Shown in pieces: positions 1-7,366 of a DNA stretch of 57,997 nt. How positions within the stretch are numbered: position 1 is the first letter of the stretch; every line of letters begins with the position of its first letter. The DNA is taken from positions 1-57,997 of the forward strand of contig JAHJOQ010000053.1 of assembly GCA_018820315.1 (NCBI GenBank), given 5' to 3'. The stretch comes from Candidatus Zixiibacteriota bacterium. Lineage in GTDB: Bacteria; Zixibacteria; MSB-5A5; JAABVY01; JAHJOQ01. The position numbers and the translations under genes are program-made. The notes under the pieces were generated by a model that was not told the DNA's origin, ran no database searches, and was given only the letters and a program-made list of their open reading frames with translations.

Positions 1-9
1 ATCTTGCGC

Positions 10-91
10 ATGAGGCTACCTCCTGTTAGTTTGTGGCGCTTCGCGACCACGGGTTCTATCAGTTTTTAACCAAAACTAAAGGTAGCCTCAT
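10..91. repeat. 82-bp element bounded by a perfect 12-bp inverted repeat
   Basis: ATGAGGCTACCT at 10-21 is exactly complementary to AGGTAGCCTCAT at 80-91. Pairing continues inward in part (AGTTTGTGG against CCAAAACT), and an inner hairpin GTGGCGCTTCGCGACCAC lies at 33-50. It could fold as one long stem in RNA or DNA. It has no T-tract, so a simple terminator is unlikely. It may be a miniature repeat or a structured RNA. What lies to its left is outside the window. Confidence 0.55.
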
Positions 92-325
92 TGATTTCAA
101 ACACCTATCTGCACCAATACCGAATCATAACATAGGAACTGGCAGCCAATTGGAGCGAGCAGGGTTCCTGCCCGTACAGAACAGGCGCGTAGTGCAGAGC
201 GTGGTTTCGACACCCCAGCTTCAGATCGGCGTCATCACGAGGAGCGAAACGACGCGGCAATCTCTATGTTGATTGAAATCGGTGCTCGCAGGAGCTGTAC
301 TCCTGAAGTTGTTGAAAGCGAGATG
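92..325. other. Gene-free left edge
   Basis: I see no convincing gene here. The stretch holds one copy of a dispersed repeat (238-267) and a small hairpin, CAGGAG at 289-294 pairing with CTCCTG at 300-305, about 20 nt past the stop of the anti-sigma gene. Without a T-tract the hairpin is at best a weak or processing-type transcript end. Short open frames across it appear to be translations of repeat sequence. Confidence 0.5.
238..267 (+). repeat. Dispersed intergenic repeat, GAGGAGCG family, copy 1
   Basis: The core CGAGGAGCGAAACGACG followed by CGGCAATCTCTAT matches the copy at 27264-27293 at nearly every position. Degenerate relatives lie at 32877-32908 (opposite strand) and 41098-41135. 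Sequences of this kind (GCGAGGAGCGAAGCGACG...GCAATCTC) are a familiar intergenic repeat in several bacterial phyla; that statement is from memory, not a search. Confidence 0.6.
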
Positions 326-580
326 CTATTTCTCTTTCGGGAACTTCTTATTCCAGCGGTCTTTCAGAAGGGATGATAACTTGTTCTCGAGCGATTCGGG
401 GAGTCTTTCTGACCGACCGTCGCGACAGAGGGTGACAGTCTGTCTTAGACTATCGATCATTATTCGGCAGTTCTGGCACTCGCCAATATGCTTCTCTATC
501 TCGGCGCAAAGCTCAGGTTCTACTTCGCCATCAAGATAGTCGCTCAGTCCCTTAATGTAATCCCGGCAACTCTTTCCCAT
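326..580 (-). CDS. Putative zinc-finger anti-sigma factor
   Basis: This 84-residue protein carries H31-x3-C35-x2-C38, the zinc-binding signature of ZAS-type anti-sigma factors, inside a short helical N-terminal domain (CRDYIKGLSDYLDGE). Such proteins bind and inhibit a cognate ECF sigma factor. The ATG at 580 is chosen because it gives the usual family length and a 29-nt overlap with the sigma gene just upstream, a normal arrangement for a coupled pair. There is no membrane segment, so it would act in the cytoplasm, possibly as a redox- or zinc-responsive regulator. Its C-terminus is short and basic. The partner assignment is inferred from the gene overlap. Confidence 0.8.
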   Translation of the reverse strand: MGKSCRDYIKGLSDYLDGEVEPELCAEIEKHIGECQNCRIMIDSLRQTVTLCRDGRSERLPESLENKLSSLLKDRWNKKFPKEK

Positions 581-1157
581 ATCGAACCTCGAATACAGAT
601 GTGAGTTTGTCCCGGAGCGCAAGCCTTGCGCGAAGAATGCGAGACTTTGTCGCGGCTTCGCTCTCCTCTATTATGGCAGCCACTTCTTTGACTGACAATT
701 CCTCAAAGTACCGAAGCAGAAATGCCTCACGATACTTGACAGGCAGCTCAGATATCGCATCATCGATAATCTTGCGCAGCTCCTCGCTTTCAAGCAGCGA
801 ATGCGGGTCTTTCCAATCGAAAAGGGCGTGCGCATCATGCATATCATCGGCATTTCGACTCGGAAGATACTCCTCGATCGGCTTCAGGTCGACATGCTTC
901 TGCTTGCCGAGAAACTGCCTCGCCTGATTGAGCGCAATGGCATAGAGCCAGCTCCCGAATGCAGCATCTCCACGAAACTGATCTATATTATCGATAGCTT
1001 TCAACAGTGTCTCCTGCACTATATCTTCCGCATCCTGCTCATTTCCGGTCATCTTCCGCCCAAGGGCAAAGATTCGTCCCTTGTAACCATCCACGAGCTT
1101 CACGAAGGCATCAAAATCACCAGCTTGCGCCTTCTTGACTAGCATTGACTCATTCAT
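552..1157 (-). CDS. ECF-family RNA polymerase sigma factor
   Basis: The protein is 201 residues. Region 2 is clear (DAEDIVQETLLKAI, then FGSWLYAIALNQAR), and region 4 has the expected helix-turn-helix (LPVKYREAFLLRYFEELSV...SRILRARLALRDKL). The start is placed at MNESMLVKKAQAGD because ECF factors normally begin a few residues before this helix; a longer frame reaching 1262 adds an unlikely extension. It directs RNA polymerase to a dedicated promoter set and is probably held by the anti-sigma factor encoded with it. It follows the pilus genes after a 150-bp gap, so it may have its own promoter. Its regulon is unknown. Confidence 0.88.
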   Translation of the reverse strand: MNESMLVKKAQAGDFDAFVKLVDGYKGRIFALGRKMTGNEQDAEDIVQETLLKAIDNIDQFRGDAAFGSWLYAIALNQARQFLGKQKHVDLKPIEEYLPSRNADDMHDAHALFDWKDPHSLLESEELRKIIDDAISELPVKYREAFLLRYFEELSVKEVAAIIEESEAATKSRILRARLALRDKLTSVFEVRYGKELPGLH

Positions 1158-1307
1158 TTGAGTGTCAATATAACCAAAATGATTCAGAAAATCTTCCAGT
1201 AAAGTGATATTGCGTGAATGAAGTATGTGGAAGTATGTGAAGGACAGCAGGCGTGCAGCCACTGCCGGACCTAACGGGTTACTGTAACGGGCAGATTCTG
1301 CCGGTCA

Positions 1308-2588
1308 TCAATCCGCAATTATCCTCGGCGTGATCAGGATAATCAAATCTGTTTTCTCGATACTCGTCGAGTGATGCTGGAACAGTCTCCCGATCAGCGG
1401 TATAGAGCCAAGCAACGGGAGTTTCTCGACAGTTTTGTGTTCGATCTCTTTCATCAGCCCACCGAGTCCGAGCGATTCGCCCGCCTTGACCGTCACCGAT
1501 GATGTCACCGACCGCTTCGATGTTATCGGGCGTTGATTATCTGACGGGCCGGTGTATCCCGTGATCTCCTCGACAACAGAAGATACGTCGAGCGTTATCA
1601 TGGAGTCAGCACCGACTCTCGGTGTCACCTGCAGACTTAGTGTCACATCCAGGTCCTGGAAACTGACAATGTCCTGAACCACACCGGCTTCGGAAAACCG
1701 ATTCAATGTCTGTACCGGAATCGTGGTCGAAACTTCTATCTCGGCCTGTTTATTCGAAAGAGTCGTCACTCGCGGATTAGAGACCAGATCGGAATTGCCG
1801 TTCTGTATCAACAAATCGAGAAGCAGAGTCACTTCGCCGATAGTCATGCGCCCCCAGCTCCAGTCTCCAGCCTCGATCGGCCGGGTCCCAACCCCCTCGA
1901 CACCACTGTCATCTTCGAGATTGCCAAGCGTGAGAGAGTAATTATCGGGAAAGTCGAATCCAAGCTTCTTCTCATTGCGAATCGAGGTTTCGATAATCTT
2001 GACCTCAATCTCCACCAGCGGCCGGGGCTGATCGATCTCTTCGATCAATCTCTCGATACGATTCAGGGCTGTGGAGTAGGTAGAGACTTCGAGGACTTCA
2101 TCCCATCCACCGCCTTCGCCACTTCCCTGTCTGGAGAGAATCTCCATCTTGCTGCCTTCCGGGAGCAATGGCTCCGCCACAAGTCTCGCCTCTGCGGCAG
2201 GGACATACTGCAATCGAAACAGTCTTGTCTGGAATTCACGGAGATCGACTTGTTCTATTGGCTTGACGACGACTATATTGCCTGCGATATACCATGAAGC
2301 TGACACCGAGGAAGTGATGACATCTAGCGCATCGGCAAGCGTAACATCAACAAGCGCCAGAGTCACCATGCCCTCAACCTGATCAGATATCGAAAGATTC
2401 AGGTCATTCTGAGCGGCCAGCAATTTCAAGATATCGACTACTCTGCCATCGTCGACCGCAAAGGTCACAGACCGACCCTCCAGATCGCCACGATTAAGAT
2501 CTGCATACAATGGGACAGAGCAGCACGCTATTATCACGCATGTCGCAGTTACAAGTCCCAGCCACCAATATCTGTCAGTAATCAGCAT
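1308..2588 (-). CDS. Secretin of a type IV pilus / type II secretion-like system (PilQ/GspD-like)
   Basis: The protein is 426 residues. It opens with a hydrophobic export signal (about 1-29; IIAC could be a lipobox), followed by a short STN-like domain (about 38-105, VTFAVDDGRVVDILKLLAAQ), a linker domain, and a C-terminal secretin beta-domain (about 190-426, from VEIEVKIIETSIRNEKKLGF to DLIILITPRIIAD). Secretins form the outer-membrane ring through which pilus or substrate passes. At 426 residues it is compact; PilQ and GspD are usually 600-750, and AMIN and multiple N domains are missing. It is the last structural gene of the pilus operon, 2 nt after the PilP-like gene. Confidence 0.88.
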   Translation of the reverse strand: MLITDRYWWLGLVTATCVIIACCSVPLYADLNRGDLEGRSVTFAVDDGRVVDILKLLAAQNDLNLSISDQVEGMVTLALVDVTLADALDVITSSVSASWYIAGNIVVVKPIEQVDLREFQTRLFRLQYVPAAEARLVAEPLLPEGSKMEILSRQGSGEGGGWDEVLEVSTYSTALNRIERLIEEIDQPRPLVEIEVKIIETSIRNEKKLGFDFPDNYSLTLGNLEDDSGVEGVGTRPIEAGDWSWGRMTIGEVTLLLDLLIQNGNSDLVSNPRVTTLSNKQAEIEVSTTIPVQTLNRFSEAGVVQDIVSFQDLDVTLSLQVTPRVGADSMITLDVSSVVEEITGYTGPSDNQRPITSKRSVTSSVTVKAGESLGLGGLMKEIEHKTVEKLPLLGSIPLIGRLFQHHSTSIEKTDLIILITPRIIAD

Positions 2589-2590
2589 AT

Positions 2591-3046
2591 TTATCTCCGT
2601 CTCAGGTTCAGCTTAACATTCTCGGAACCCTTCTTGAGCAAGACTGAATTGCCATCGATACTCGCGACAGTCCAGCCGTCGATTGCACCGCCCTGTTTCA
2701 CAATCTGCCCGTCGATTATCGCCATTGTACCACCACCCGAACTCGATATCGCAGACAACTTAAATTGCACCGGTGCCTCAGACACTTGAGCGCCCTGCCG
2801 TTGCGGCGCCTTTCTGCGAACGAATGGGTCATCTTTCCAATCCTGTGTATCGGTGAGACCGACACTACCGATGTCTGCCGGTGCGATTGTCGCTACCATA
2901 TCGGCTGGACCACTCGGTGGTGGTGCCTGTTCGGACATGCCTGGCTTGTTCTTCTTTTCAGCCGTGAATGGGTTGTTCCAAATTCCCCAGATTACCGCCA
3001 CTACGAGGATTCCATATACTATATATTTCCTTCTCTTCTCCGTCAC
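2591..3046 (-). CDS. PilP/GspC-like inner-membrane periplasmic protein
   Basis: The protein is 151 residues, with one N-terminal membrane anchor (KYIVYGILVVAVIWGIW, about 7-23), a Pro/Ala-rich linker, then a small beta domain (about 90-151, QFKLSAISSSGGGTMAIIDG...WTVASIDGNSVLLKKG). This matches the homology-region fold by which PilP or GspC links the inner-membrane platform to the secretin. Position between the PilO-like and secretin genes supports the role. It overlaps the PilO-like gene by 4 nt. It lacks a clear PilP lipobox, so GspC-like topology is more likely. Family assignment is by layout and domain shape. Confidence 0.6.
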   Translation of the reverse strand: MTEKRRKYIVYGILVVAVIWGIWNNPFTAEKKNKPGMSEQAPPPSGPADMVATIAPADIGSVGLTDTQDWKDDPFVRRKAPQRQGAQVSEAPVQFKLSAISSSGGGTMAIIDGQIVKQGGAIDGWTVASIDGNSVLLKKGSENVKLNLRRR

Positions 3047-3612
3047 AGCACAGTTTCCCTTCCCGGCACAATGAGAACCTCCAACTGTAAATCGAAGTAT
3101 ATCTCCGGATCGACTGTCTGCTGATATACCAGCTCAATATTGTCGATATCGGCGACAATGACATCTTTCTCGAGCAGGGCTACGAAATCACCTACGTCAA
3201 AGAAACGTCCTCGACCTGCAATATCGACATCGATTCTATCGATATGATGGCTCTCTTCGCCCTTATCGAGCTTATCCAATAGCGGATCGAAAGAAATGTC
3301 CATATTTAGAATGGTCAACTCTTCGCTTGCAGCCAGTTGCATCAGATGACCCAGAATCAATTCCACACTATCCGGCCCCACCAGACTGCAGCGCAGACTG
3401 TCCCACTTGTCGCTGGATTCTTCCATCGTAGTCTTGATCACACCCGCCTGCTTGAGATGAGCTTCTGCAACAGAGAGCCTGCTGCCGATAGACTCCTGTT
3501 CGCTCTTCAGTACGCTCATCTTTGAAGATTGCTTCTGGTATAACATGAAGTACCAGCCGATCAATAGAATCAGCGAAGCTGCCAGCGATATGTATATTCT
3601 TTTGCTGAGCAT
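3043..3612 (-). CDS. PilO-like pilus assembly protein
   Basis: The protein is 189 residues. A single N-terminal membrane segment (about 5-25, YISLAASLILLIGWYFMLY) is followed by a coiled-coil stretch (KSEQESIGSRLSVAEAHLKQ) and a periplasmic alpha/beta domain (from about 80). This is the layout of PilO, which pairs with PilN under the secretin. It lies 2 nt after the PilM/PilN-like gene and overlaps the PilP-like gene, keeping the classical M-N-O-P-Q order. Sequence in this family is poorly conserved, so the call relies on order and topology. Confidence 0.72.
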   Translation of the reverse strand: MLSKRIYISLAASLILLIGWYFMLYQKQSSKMSVLKSEQESIGSRLSVAEAHLKQAGVIKTTMEESSDKWDSLRCSLVGPDSVELILGHLMQLAASEELTILNMDISFDPLLDKLDKGEESHHIDRIDVDIAGRGRFFDVGDFVALLEKDVIVADIDNIELVYQQTVDPEIYFDLQLEVLIVPGRETVL

Positions 3613-3614
3613 AA

Positions 3615-5240
3615 TTACCTGGTTACAACCTCCATGCTGAATAGCGTCCTCTTGACAGCTAATTGCGAACTTGTTCTCTTGCTACCAATCTTGATATCTT
3701 CGACCATCGGATGATCTCTCAGGCCTGAAACGTACATATACAGTTCTGCCTCTTGCTTTTCATTTGGACCGACCACTTCGCCGGTCAAGCCGATAACCGA
3801 TCCCCCTGTACCCCGGTCGCTGACATTGACCGTGTTCAGCCGGACACTCTCACGCGATAAGCTTGACAGGAGAACCAGAGCCGCCCTGAAACGTGATTGG
3901 CGACTGCTGCCTAACGTAGCTAAGTGACCCTGCAAATCGACCGTTTTTGCTTCGAATCCGGACAGATGTTGCAATACCGGAGCTGATTCTACGTGCTCGA
4001 CGAGTGACTGCTGTTCAATGAGATGTTTCTCAATACTCACGATGCTCGTGTACTTGAATATGGTGAGTGCAGCAACTGACAGCAGGACCATCAAACACCA
4101 TACAAGACTGTACTTGAAAATGCGAGACTCCTGCCTGGCCTTCATTATGAATTTGGGCACGAGGTTCACTATTGACGAGTTGATTTTTCTGCAAGGATAG
4201 ATAGACATCCATTGCGAGCAATCGGAGATATCATCTGCTATTTTCAAACGCCTGCAGTATTCCCGGACACTCGATCTTTCGCTCAAATCGACGACCTTGC
4301 CGCCAATTACTGTCGTTACAAACTTCCCTATCTCCTCTGAAAGGTGAGATGGCATGCTGATATATGCCGTCTTAATTGAGCGCTGTCCGAACTGACCTTG
4401 GTAGTAGTCGATGGCATCACGCATTATGGTCTTCAGCTCACTGCTAACAAGACCATGATTCGGTGAAGCATCATTTGACTCCATTCCGACGATCCTCTTA
4501 AGGTCGCCGACAGTCCCTCCATCGGTCAGGCTATCAACCGGTACCTCGCGATAAAACTCCAGACGCCCTTCGTGGAAAAAGGCTGTCTCGACTACATTCA
4601 GCTTAAGGCGAGTGAGGTAAGAGTCTTCAGCAGCAAAATTATCGGCCTTGTGATTCAAGTTGCATTCATACATCTGGCCGTTTGCGGTGACCAGTGCAAT
4701 ACCGTGAAGATGTTCTCCGAACAGCTTCGTTAGCCAGAGAATCCAGTTCTCACCCAACAGCAGTGAATAGACATGATATTTCATTCCGCCGGCCCAATCG
4801 ACTTTTCCAATCACTTTCCAGCCAAAGAGCCCTTTGTCTATTTCAAGCGGAAAAACTCTCTTAGCCTCACTTCGAACAACAGCGTTCAGCTCGGACTTCG
4901 GAACAACCGGTATCATGAACGATCTCTGCTGAAGCTCAGGTCCTGATACTTGAATGTGAATCTCGTGTCTCTTGTCGCCGACCGCTTTCCAGAAATGCTC
5001 GAACCAGACTGCCAACTCGTCTATATCTTCATAGCCGAGTTCGACTGATCCCCTGTACATATGCTCGCCCTTCTTCTGCTTCCTGCGAACCGCGGTCCAG
5101 AAGACCATGTTTTCGCACAACTCGAATGTCAAAAGAAGCGAGCGATTCGACCTCGGCAAACCGACAGACAAATCCTTATAATCAACAGTCGGTTCTATCG
5201 AAGACTCAGCGGGGAGGATGTCCGGGAGACTCTCTGTCAT
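3615..5240 (-). CDS. PilM/PilN-like pilus assembly protein in one chain
   Basis: This 541-residue protein appears to join two functions. Residues about 30-360 resemble the actin-like PilM/GspL fold (IPVVPKSELNAVVRSEAKR, then VFPLEI). A membrane segment at about 372-395 (SLVWCLMVLLSVAALTIF) follows, then a coiled coil and a periplasmic alpha/beta domain (about 430-541, FRAALVLLSSLSRESVRLNTV), as in PilN. In many pilus systems PilM and PilN are separate; GspL of type II secretion is naturally fused, so this may be a GspL-like architecture. It would be the cytoplasmic-to-periplasmic scaffold of the inner-membrane platform. It lies 1 nt after a pilin-like gene. Confidence 0.72.
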   Translation of the reverse strand: MTESLPDILPAESSIEPTVDYKDLSVGLPRSNRSLLLTFELCENMVFWTAVRRKQKKGEHMYRGSVELGYEDIDELAVWFEHFWKAVGDKRHEIHIQVSGPELQQRSFMIPVVPKSELNAVVRSEAKRVFPLEIDKGLFGWKVIGKVDWAGGMKYHVYSLLLGENWILWLTKLFGEHLHGIALVTANGQMYECNLNHKADNFAAEDSYLTRLKLNVVETAFFHEGRLEFYREVPVDSLTDGGTVGDLKRIVGMESNDASPNHGLVSSELKTIMRDAIDYYQGQFGQRSIKTAYISMPSHLSEEIGKFVTTVIGGKVVDLSERSSVREYCRRLKIADDISDCSQWMSIYPCRKINSSIVNLVPKFIMKARQESRIFKYSLVWCLMVLLSVAALTIFKYTSIVSIEKHLIEQQSLVEHVESAPVLQHLSGFEAKTVDLQGHLATLGSSRQSRFRAALVLLSSLSRESVRLNTVNVSDRGTGGSVIGLTGEVVGPNEKQEAELYMYVSGLRDHPMVEDIKIGSKRTSSQLAVKRTLFSMEVVTR

Positions 5241-5241
5241 C

Positions 5242-6402
5242 TCATGTACCTGAGTTAAACGTTACGACCGAGCCGTCACTGAATTCGACTGTGAAATCGA
5301 TATTTGCCATATTCACCCATGAACCGCCTCCAGTCTGTGAATCGCGGAATCTCTGTAATTGGACTGTCTGTGTGGCTCCAACATTAATCGTCTTGGGGGA
5401 ACTGAACGTCACAGTATCCGCGCTGGCCGCTCTCGGGCTGCTCGAATCAAACACCGTACTACCTCCCCATCGAACTCGCTCATAGTAGGGGGTTGGAGAG
5501 TGAGTGTATGTCGCTATAAGCCATGTAATCGTGAGCTGCGACGAACCACCGTTCGTAATCTGGAAATTGACATTCCGATTCGAACCTCCGTCTACATTAG
5601 CGGAGCCGCTCACGTATGTGATATTTCCGCTCGGTCCGCCTCCGCCGCCTCCGGATGATGCTGCCCAGAGCGCGCCGGGGAATCTGAGGCTGGCGTATGA
5701 TTCGCCGCTAGGAAGGACCGAGATATAGGTGTAAACCGTATCATTAGTCGGCAGATAGACAGCTGTGATCTTGTGATTGCCTATCGGTATAGAATTGCTG
5801 TAGGAGAATGCACCGCCGGAGGAGACCGAGACGATAGAGTCCTTGAGAGCTCCTGCTCCGTCGGGAAACTGCAGAATTACCGATAACTGAGTAGAGCTGT
5901 CCCCCGGTGGATTCCCAGCGGCATCCGTGATCGAACCCAGCACACTGTTCTGTGTCAGGTCGGCCACTGAAGAACAAACTGATCTTGTCAGAGTGCCTCC
6001 GCTGCCGCCGCTTGACTCGATATTCGTCACATTGTAGGTGTAGAGTTCTCCCCACGCATCACGCTTATAATCATCCGCTGCCTGGGCGAAATCGCTGGAC
6101 ACGTAAGGACCATCCCACGTGGAATAGCCTGGGTCGGTCACCAAATCATTAAGGCTCGACGGCATCGCTCCGACATCTCCGACATATCCGAAATCAGTTC
6201 GCATTCCATTTGCGAATAAATCGGGATTGCCGGAAATAGCGTACACAAGCTGGTCCATCTCAATGCGCGTATTATCGAACCGAGCATTGTCCAGCGACTT
6301 GTCTATGGTCCTCATCGCCACGGATGCCACAATGCCGAGAATGACAATCACGGCAATTAGCTCCATCAGCGTGAACCCATTTCTGTTTTTCATAACTTCC
6401 AT
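5242..6402 (-). CDS. Large pseudopilin with a C-terminal beta-rich domain
   Basis: The protein is 386 residues. A class III signal (NRNGFTLMELIAVIVILGIV) shows cleavage before Phe and Glu at +5, as in type IV pilins. Residues about 60-135 resemble GspG-like pseudopilins (SLNDLV...WDGPYV...DAWGELYTY) and the neighbouring pilin. After that comes a Ser/Gly-rich region, a carboxypeptidase-regulatory-like beta domain (about 165-250), a run of six Gly (about 262-267) and a final Ig-like domain. Start may be ATG 6402 or ATG 6393, which has a better spaced GGA. It may be a tip or adhesin pilin rather than the major subunit. Confidence 0.8.
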   Translation of the reverse strand: MEVMKNRNGFTLMELIAVIVILGIVASVAMRTIDKSLDNARFDNTRIEMDQLVYAISGNPDLFANGMRTDFGYVGDVGAMPSSLNDLVTDPGYSTWDGPYVSSDFAQAADDYKRDAWGELYTYNVTNIESSGGSGGTLTRSVCSSVADLTQNSVLGSITDAAGNPPGDSSTQLSVILQFPDGAGALKDSIVSVSSGGAFSYSNSIPIGNHKITAVYLPTNDTVYTYISVLPSGESYASLRFPGALWAASSGGGGGGPSGNITYVSGSANVDGGSNRNVNFQITNGGSSQLTITWLIATYTHSPTPYYERVRWGGSTVFDSSSPRAASADTVTFSSPKTINVGATQTVQLQRFRDSQTGGGSWVNMANIDFTVEFSDGSVVTFNSGT

Positions 6403-6405
6403 AAA

Positions 6406-6879
6406 TCAAAAACTTACCGATATACTTGCCCCCGAGCCGGCACTGGTGATGGTTCTTCCTGCGGCCGCATAGACATATACGGAGTCCCAAGCGTCCCGAA
6501 GATACTCACCATCAGTGCTGTCAATGTACGGACCATTCCATCCCATGCCGGTGATCCTGTTGTATACAGATACAGAACCCGGCTTTGCAACCAGATCTTC
6601 CAGGCGGGACGGTACGAATCCGACGTCGTTTTCGAAGCCCCGGCTGGTGTAATTGTTGCCACCGGTAACCTGCGGAGTGCCAACAATGGCTCTCTTCAAT
6701 TCCGAAAGTTCAGACTCGGTAGCATTGATTTTCGACGTCTCGATCAGATTTCCGATCCGCGGTATCGCTGACACCGCCAAAATCGTGAGCACGGCGATAA
6801 TTATCACCAGTTCAATCAGCGTGAATCCGCTGGAGCCGGAGATCAGAGAATCAAGAGCATTCGCTTTCTTACCAGACAT
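6406..6879 (-). CDS. Pseudopilin (GspG-like)
   Basis: The protein is 157 residues and has the prepilin signal SGFTLIELVIIIAVLTILAV at about 18-37. The mature part shares the pattern DVGFVP-LEDLV-WNGPYI-LRDAWDSVYVY with the next gene, so the two are paralogues. The ATG at 6879 is preferred over upstream in-frame starts because it gives a normal short leader and overlaps the preceding pilin gene by 11 nt. It would be a minor subunit processed by a prepilin peptidase, which is not encoded in this window. Confidence 0.82.
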   Translation of the reverse strand: MSGKKANALDSLISGSSGFTLIELVIIIAVLTILAVSAIPRIGNLIETSKINATESELSELKRAIVGTPQVTGGNNYTSRGFENDVGFVPSRLEDLVAKPGSVSVYNRITGMGWNGPYIDSTDGEYLRDAWDSVYVYAAAGRTITSAGSGASISVSF

Positions 6880-7297
6880 TCTCACCGACTGTATTAGTAT
6901 TGGGCCAGACTTCACCAGTTGCCGCCTTGTATGCCCATCCACCGCGCGTGCCGACGATCGTAGCTTTTGTAACACCGGTCACAATGCTGTCGGCTGCATT
7001 TGACTGATACGGATTGGTCGGCAATGCCTGCTCCATTACTACACCAATTGTGCTAAGTGAGTCGATCGATGGATAGGTCGGAGTATTGCCCATCGCAGCT
7101 TGATTGGCGTACCAGATATTGATACCACTTCTCAGAGCACCTAAAGCACCCTTGCAGGATGACTCTTTCGCTTCTATGGCGATATTCTGATACTTCGGAA
7201 CCGCGATTGCTGCAATTATCCCCAGGACAACGATAATGATCACTAGCTCGATCAGTGTGAAACCACTGTTCCCTAACTTGCCCGCGATTCGTGACAT
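6869..7297 (-). CDS. Type IV pilin-like protein, candidate major pilin
   Basis: The protein is 142 residues. The leader MSRIAGKLGNSG precedes FTLIELVIIIVVLGIIAAIAV, a textbook prepilin cleavage site with Glu at +5 and a hydrophobic polymerising helix. The C-terminal part has AKESSCKGALGALRSGINIWYA, typical of small pilins, and ends after GWAYKAATGEVWPNT. A strong Shine-Dalgarno (GGGAGGTG) precedes the ATG. Its size and position first among the pilin genes, after a 69-nt gap from pilC, suit the main structural subunit. There is only one Cys (about residue 48), so no intramolecular disulfide. Confidence 0.85.
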   Translation of the reverse strand: MSRIAGKLGNSGFTLIELVIIIVVLGIIAAIAVPKYQNIAIEAKESSCKGALGALRSGINIWYANQAAMGNTPTYPSIDSLSTIGVVMEQALPTNPYQSNAADSIVTGVTKATIVGTRGGWAYKAATGEVWPNTNTVGENVW

Positions 7298-7342
7298 AGC
7301 ACCTCCCTATATGTTGCAATACCTTCTGCTTCGGATTATCGA

Positions 7343-7361
7343 CAGGACATCTTCAGTCCTG
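7343..7361. repeat. Small palindrome between pilC and the pilin gene
   Basis: CAGGAC at 7343-7348 pairs with GTCCTG at 7356-7361, leaving a 7-nt loop, a few nt past the pilC stop. It shares the CAGG/CCTG core with the palindromes at 10472, 26097 and 27212. It may act as an mRNA-processing or stability hairpin that sets pilin levels apart from the ATPase and platform genes; this role is inferred. Confidence 0.35.
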
Positions 7362-7366
7362 AATGT

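Noticed and set aside
33-272. A 79-codon plus-strand frame at the left edge
   Set aside because: It runs through the inverted-repeat element and a dispersed repeat, and has no ribosome site or family resemblance.
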